DNA from: Alphaproteobacteria bacterium
GTDB lineage: Bacteria; Pseudomonadota; Alphaproteobacteria; Sphingomonadales; Emcibacteraceae
DNA: 17,755 nucleotides
Assembly: GCA_002401545.1 (NCBI GenBank)
Contig: NVTJ01000046.1
Location: forward strand, 1 to 17,755
Direction of reading: 5' to 3'
In this document: positions 15,008-17,755 of the stretch, piece after piece
Layout: the number at the start of each line of letters is the position of its first letter
Position numbering within the stretch: position 1 is the first letter of the stretch
Notes under the pieces: model-generated
What the model was told of the DNA's origin: nothing
Database searches by the model: none
What the model saw: only the letters and a program-made list of their open reading frames with translations
Translations under genes and position numbers: made by a program

Positions 15008-16126
15008 ATGCCCGTTCTGCAAAAAATATATCTTTTTCTTATTACCCTGCTGGTGGTTGGCCTCAGCGGGTGCGGTGGCATTACCACACAGGATCCATTT
15101 TATCCGACGGCAATCACCCGTGCGGATTTACTTTCGGGAAAGGCTCTGTTTGGGGAACAGGCAAAAAAAATCACCCTGCCCAATGATCATGTCATGGAGG
15201 TCAGCGATGACATGCGGGCTTACCTGCAAAGATATGTACCGCAAAATAATGGTGAAAATACCCGGGTCAGGCTTCTCGCCCGAATGATTTTTGGCAAGGG
15301 GACATTGGGCATGGAATATGATGCTTCAAAAACCCATACCGCGCGGGATGCCTTTCTGAGATCAGAGGGAAATTGTCTTGCCTTCAGTTACTTATTCGCC
15401 GCCTTTGCCAGAGAACGCGGGCTGAAAGTCAGGTTTCAGGAAGTAGAGATCCCCCCGCAATGGAGCAACGCCGGGGAAGAATTATATTACTTCAGCCGTC
15501 ATGTGAATATTCTCATACAAATGAAAAAAATCGAGGATCTCGTCATTGATATTAACAGAGTAAACTACAAACCTTACTACCCGGCCTGGAAGATTTCCGA
15601 CAAATATGCCATCGCGCTGTATTACAGTAACAAGGGAACGGACTATCTGTATGAATCTGATTTTGAAAATGCCTTCCGCTATTTGGCAAAAGCGCTGGAA
15701 TTATCACCGCGCGATGCCTCAATTTGGTCCAACCTGGGGGTGATGTACCGGATGAAGGAAATGTATGATTATGCGGAGAAAGCCTATTTTATCGCCCTGA
15801 AATATGATGGTCGACAGCAATCTGTATTAAGTAACCTGAGCGTCCTGTATGACCATATGGGGGAAATTGAGAAATCCGCCTATTATTCAGATCTCGCCAG
15901 AAACCATCAGATGAAAAACCCCTATTACAGATATTTTCAGGCTGTGGAGGCCTATGAAGAAGGGAATTATACATTGTCCCTCAGTCATTTGAAAGTGGCC
16001 GTTAAACGCCGGGGCAATGAACAAAAATTTCATGCACTGCTCGGGGAGACCTATGCAAAGCTTGGCGATGATGCCCGGGCAAACAAGGCCTGGGCAAAGG
16101 CAAAGGAATTATTGCATTTCCCGTGA
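15008..16126 (+). CDS. Lipoprotein with transglutaminase-like domain and TPR repeats
   Basis: A 372-residue predicted lipoprotein. The N-terminal hydrophobic segment ends in the lipobox LSGC, with C22 as the lipid-bearing residue. The middle domain is transglutaminase-like, with Cys-His-Asp at C123 (SEGNCLAFSYLF), H165 (FSRHVNIL) and D181 (LVIDINRV). Such folds act as cysteine peptidases or transamidases, or only as binding modules. Residues about 205-365 form TPR helical pairs (ENAFRYLAKALELSPRDAS, YAEKAYFIALKYDG). After lipidation it would sit at the cell envelope facing the periplasm. The ribosome site is weak, with GTGGAAAT close to the ATG. It starts 56 bases after ALDH on the same strand but is probably not part of that route. 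I know of no assigned function for this layout. Confidence 0.85.
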   Translation: MPVLQKIYLFLITLLVVGLSGCGGITTQDPFYPTAITRADLLSGKALFGEQAKKITLPNDHVMEVSDDMRAYLQRYVPQNNGENTRVRLLARMIFGKGTLGMEYDASKTHTARDAFLRSEGNCLAFSYLFAAFARERGLKVRFQEVEIPPQWSNAGEELYYFSRHVNILIQMKKIEDLVIDINRVNYKPYYPAWKISDKYAIALYYSNKGTDYLYESDFENAFRYLAKALELSPRDASIWSNLGVMYRMKEMYDYAEKAYFIALKYDGRQQSVLSNLSVLYDHMGEIEKSAYYSDLARNHQMKNPYYRYFQAVEAYEEGNYTLSLSHLKVAVKRRGNEQKFHALLGETYAKLGDDARANKAWAKAKELLHFP

Positions 16127-16142
16127 ACCATCCGGCAAATGC

Positions 16143-16172
16143 TTGATCTTGATTAAAGATAAATGCTATATT
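16143..16172 (+). promoter_or_regulatory. Predicted sigma70-like promoter of the MarR gene
   Basis: TTGATC (16143-16148, four of six consensus bases) is followed after 18 bases by TATATT (16167-16172, five of six). Transcription would begin near 16179, within the sequence CCCATGGTAA that also occurs in the FAD/ALDH control region. Confidence 0.42.
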
Positions 16173-16215
16173 TCCCCATGGTAATTTTCGACAGAACACG
16201 GGGAGGTGGTCATCA

Positions 16216-16725
16216 ATGTCAAATAAGATAAAAAACCTTCTTTGTCTTCCTCAGAACAACCACGGCAAAATGCCGGACCCGCCAATTAACCTTTATGAAC
16301 ATCTGCCCTTTCAGATCGGCATGGTGACCAACCTTATCCGCCAGGTAACTTCGGACGTTTATATCCGCCAAAGTGGCTTGTCGGCCCGCGAATGGCGTGT
16401 TCTTGCCATGCTTGGCTGCAAAGGCGCCATGATGCCGGCACAGGTGGCAAAAGACTGTGGCATGGACCGGGCAACCATCACACGAGCTGTCAAAAATCTG
16501 GAAAAGCTGGATTATGTCTTTATCGGCGGCGATGCGGCAGACCGCCGGCGCAAGGTGCTGTATCTCACCGACAAGGGCGTTGAAATCTGCGAGAAAATTC
16601 GCCCGGCAATGAAGGCCCGCGGTCTGGAACTTCAGGCGGTTCTGAGCAAAACAGAATTAAAATATTATTATCAGATCATGGACAAGCTGCAAAAAAAAGC
16701 CACCCGGATGCTCTCGGAACTCTGA
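16216..16725 (+). CDS. MarR family transcriptional regulator
   Basis: A 169-residue MarR-type winged-helix regulator, usually a dimer that binds short palindromes and releases them on meeting a ligand, often an aromatic acid. The helix-turn-helix covers roughly residues 74-101, with the recognition helix at MDRATITRAVKNLEKLDYV, and the wing is DAADRRRKVLYLTDKG (106-121). Flanking helices at 28-50 and 122-168 form the dimer interface. It has an N-terminal extension of about 25 residues compared with typical members. The ribosome site GGGAGGTGG lies six bases before the ATG, and it has its own predicted promoter. Targets are unknown. The nearest catabolic genes (ALDH, FAD dehydrogenase) are candidates because their control region shares a ten-base sequence with its own. 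Confidence 0.92.
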   Translation: MSNKIKNLLCLPQNNHGKMPDPPINLYEHLPFQIGMVTNLIRQVTSDVYIRQSGLSAREWRVLAMLGCKGAMMPAQVAKDCGMDRATITRAVKNLEKLDYVFIGGDAADRRRKVLYLTDKGVEICEKIRPAMKARGLELQAVLSKTELKYYYQIMDKLQKKATRMLSEL

Positions 16726-16774
16726 GGGTTATTTTACTCCTTAAATAATCCCGGTCAAATGTCGGCGCAGATCG

Positions 16775-17290
16775 CTAACGGCCCTTTTCCATTTCTGCCT
16801 TATACAGGATTTGCTGTTTGATCCTGTTCCATTGAATATTGGCTTTTTTCAGGTTCTCTAGGGCATTTTCCTGCCAAAACGTCCGCGTCTTACCCGAATA
16901 AAAAAGATATAACCTGCCATCTTTAATGGCCCAGAGTTCAGGGGTTGCGGGCTGTGCAGCTCCGTTCATGGCCATGCCGAAAGGGTCGTATCCGCCAAAC
17001 TGAGGCACATATTTTTCGGGGTTAGCAGAAAAAAACTGCCTATTTTCAAGGCTGGTAAAATACCAGATTGATCCGGCCCATGTTACCTGAAAATTGGCCA
17101 CACCTTTTTGTGCCGTCCCTGCCGTATGATAGGCGACCGCATCAAAACCATCAATAGCAATGCCATCTTCGCTTGTATTGATTGGGGCCACAGGCTGATA
17201 GCCCTGATAGGTGAGATAAAATGAAAATCCGCCGCCAATCATCAGAACCAGCGTAGAAATCAGCATTATTAGTTTGGTAAAACCATTCAT
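16775..17290 (-). CDS. Membrane-anchored YHS-like domain protein
   Basis: A 171-residue protein with an N-terminal membrane helix or signal anchor (residues 6-26) and a C-terminal YHS-like domain that would face the periplasm. The domain shows AIDGFDAVAYHTAG near 41-54, then WYFTSLENRQFF, PEKYVPQFGGYD, and a closing ELWAIKDGRLYLFYSG. In most proteins of this type that I recall, the GGY motif is followed by Cys; here it reads GGYDPFG, so any metal or thiol role of that Cys is lost. The ATG at 17290 is preferred over a TTG at 17317 because it lies four bases after the DUF924 stop. The two genes are probably one transcript. The role is unknown. Confidence 0.8.
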   Translation of the reverse strand: MNGFTKLIMLISTLVLMIGGGFSFYLTYQGYQPVAPINTSEDGIAIDGFDAVAYHTAGTAQKGVANFQVTWAGSIWYFTSLENRQFFSANPEKYVPQFGGYDPFGMAMNGAAQPATPELWAIKDGRLYLFYSGKTRTFWQENALENLKKANIQWNRIKQQILYKAEMEKGR

Positions 17291-17294
17291 GACT

Positions 17295-17755
17295 TTACGA
17301 TCCCTGTTCTGTTCCAAAGGTATTACCGCCTGTTTTCAGAAAGGCAACCTCTTCCGGGGTTGAAAGGCGGCCAAGGACGATGTTCCGGTGGGGAAAGCGA
17401 CCAAACCTGCAGATGATGTCCTGATGCCGGACGGCATAGTCCACTTGTTCAGCAAGCGCTGTTCGTTGCTGAAACAGGCTGACACATAATTCCTGATCTT
17501 TCCTATCTTCGCTATGCTCAAGCGGCATATAAAGGAAAGATTTTTTAATGTCCGTCATAATCAGATCCCGCCCGCCGGCCAGCGCCATTTTGCATAGGGA
17601 CAAGGCAAGAGCATCTGTCTCAAAGGCCTGTGCACGGCCTCGAAACATATTGCGGGGCATTTGGTCAAACAGGATGATCGCCGCCAGTATCTGATCACCT
17701 GACAGGTCCAGACTGGCCAAAGCATGACCCTTAAAATAAATATATGAGTCTGAAA
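17295..17755 (-). CDS. DUF924 family protein, 5'-partial
   Basis: The frame runs off the right edge with no good start, so about the first 30-50 residues are missing. The visible part matches DUF924 (PF06041, from memory), a soluble helical family of about 180 residues with a tetratricopeptide-like fold and no known activity. Signature blocks are AAIILFDQMPRNMFRGRAQA, AFETDALA, FLYMPLEHSED, ICRFGRFPHRNIVLGRLST and EEVAFL. A TTG at 17720 could serve as start, but family-like sequence (YFKGHALASLDL) continues upstream of it, so I treat the gene as cut by the window. It precedes the YHS-like gene by four bases on the same strand, which suggests co-transcription. Confidence 0.88.
   Translation of the reverse strand, partial: SDSYIYFKGHALASLDLSGDQILAAIILFDQMPRNMFRGRAQAFETDALALSLCKMALAGGRDLIMTDIKKSFLYMPLEHSEDRKDQELCVSLFQQRTALAEQVDYAVRHQDIICRFGRFPHRNIVLGRLSTPEEVAFLKTGGNTFGTEQGS

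Noticed and set aside
16726..16752. GGGTTATTT / AAATAATCCC hairpin between the convergent MarR and YHS-like genes
   Set aside because: It sits where a two-way terminator would be useful, but it is A+T-rich, has an unpaired base, and shows no clear T-run on either side.

Overview
The window is a chromosomal segment of roughly 50% G+C. Gene content points to an alphaproteobacterium: a leucine-degradation operon, a PAS_5-type PAS protein, a holin of the gene-transfer-agent 3TM family, a COG3573-type flavoprotein, and a GTTC-N7-GTTC box, which is the LexA site form of this class. A marine lineage such as Emcibacterales or Kordiimonadales would fit, but the genus is a guess. Genes are dense. No non-coding stretch exceeds 300 bases; the longest is 5254-5473. 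I saw no tRNA, rRNA, CRISPR array or insertion sequence.

Layout. (1) 1-3645, plus strand: the end of a leucine catabolic operon. It holds the methylcrotonyl-CoA carboxylase biotin subunit (5' end outside the window), HMG-CoA lyase and isovaleryl-CoA dehydrogenase, each joined to the next by a 4-base ATGA overlap. (2) 3716-5253: a small PAS protein convergent with an AI-2E/PerM-type membrane protein. (3) 5254-6954: a divergent control region followed by three tightly packed plus-strand genes: an unknown very basic protein, an M15-type peptidoglycan peptidase (endolysin) and a 3TM holin. A perfect LexA-type box covers the -35 of the predicted promoter. No phage structural gene is present, so this looks like a free-standing, DNA-damage-controlled lysis cassette. 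It is the most interesting part of the window. (4) 7023-9390: an AsmA-like anchored protein, then a LemA / DUF3137 pair.

(5) 9396-11743, minus strand: an operon of HpcH/HpaI aldolase, class I/II aminotransferase and an unknown 138-residue protein. A good promoter precedes it, with a palindrome over its -10. (6) 11832-14951: a COG3573-like FAD dehydrogenase and a coniferyl-aldehyde-dehydrogenase-like ALDH, divergently transcribed from an 84-base control region. Regions 5 and 6 together could make a degradation route: transaminate, cleave by retro-aldol reaction, oxidise the aldehyde. That is inference. (7) 15008-17755: a lipoprotein with a transglutaminase-like triad plus TPRs, a MarR regulator with its own promoter, and a minus-strand pair of DUF924 (5' end outside the window) and a membrane-anchored YHS-like protein.
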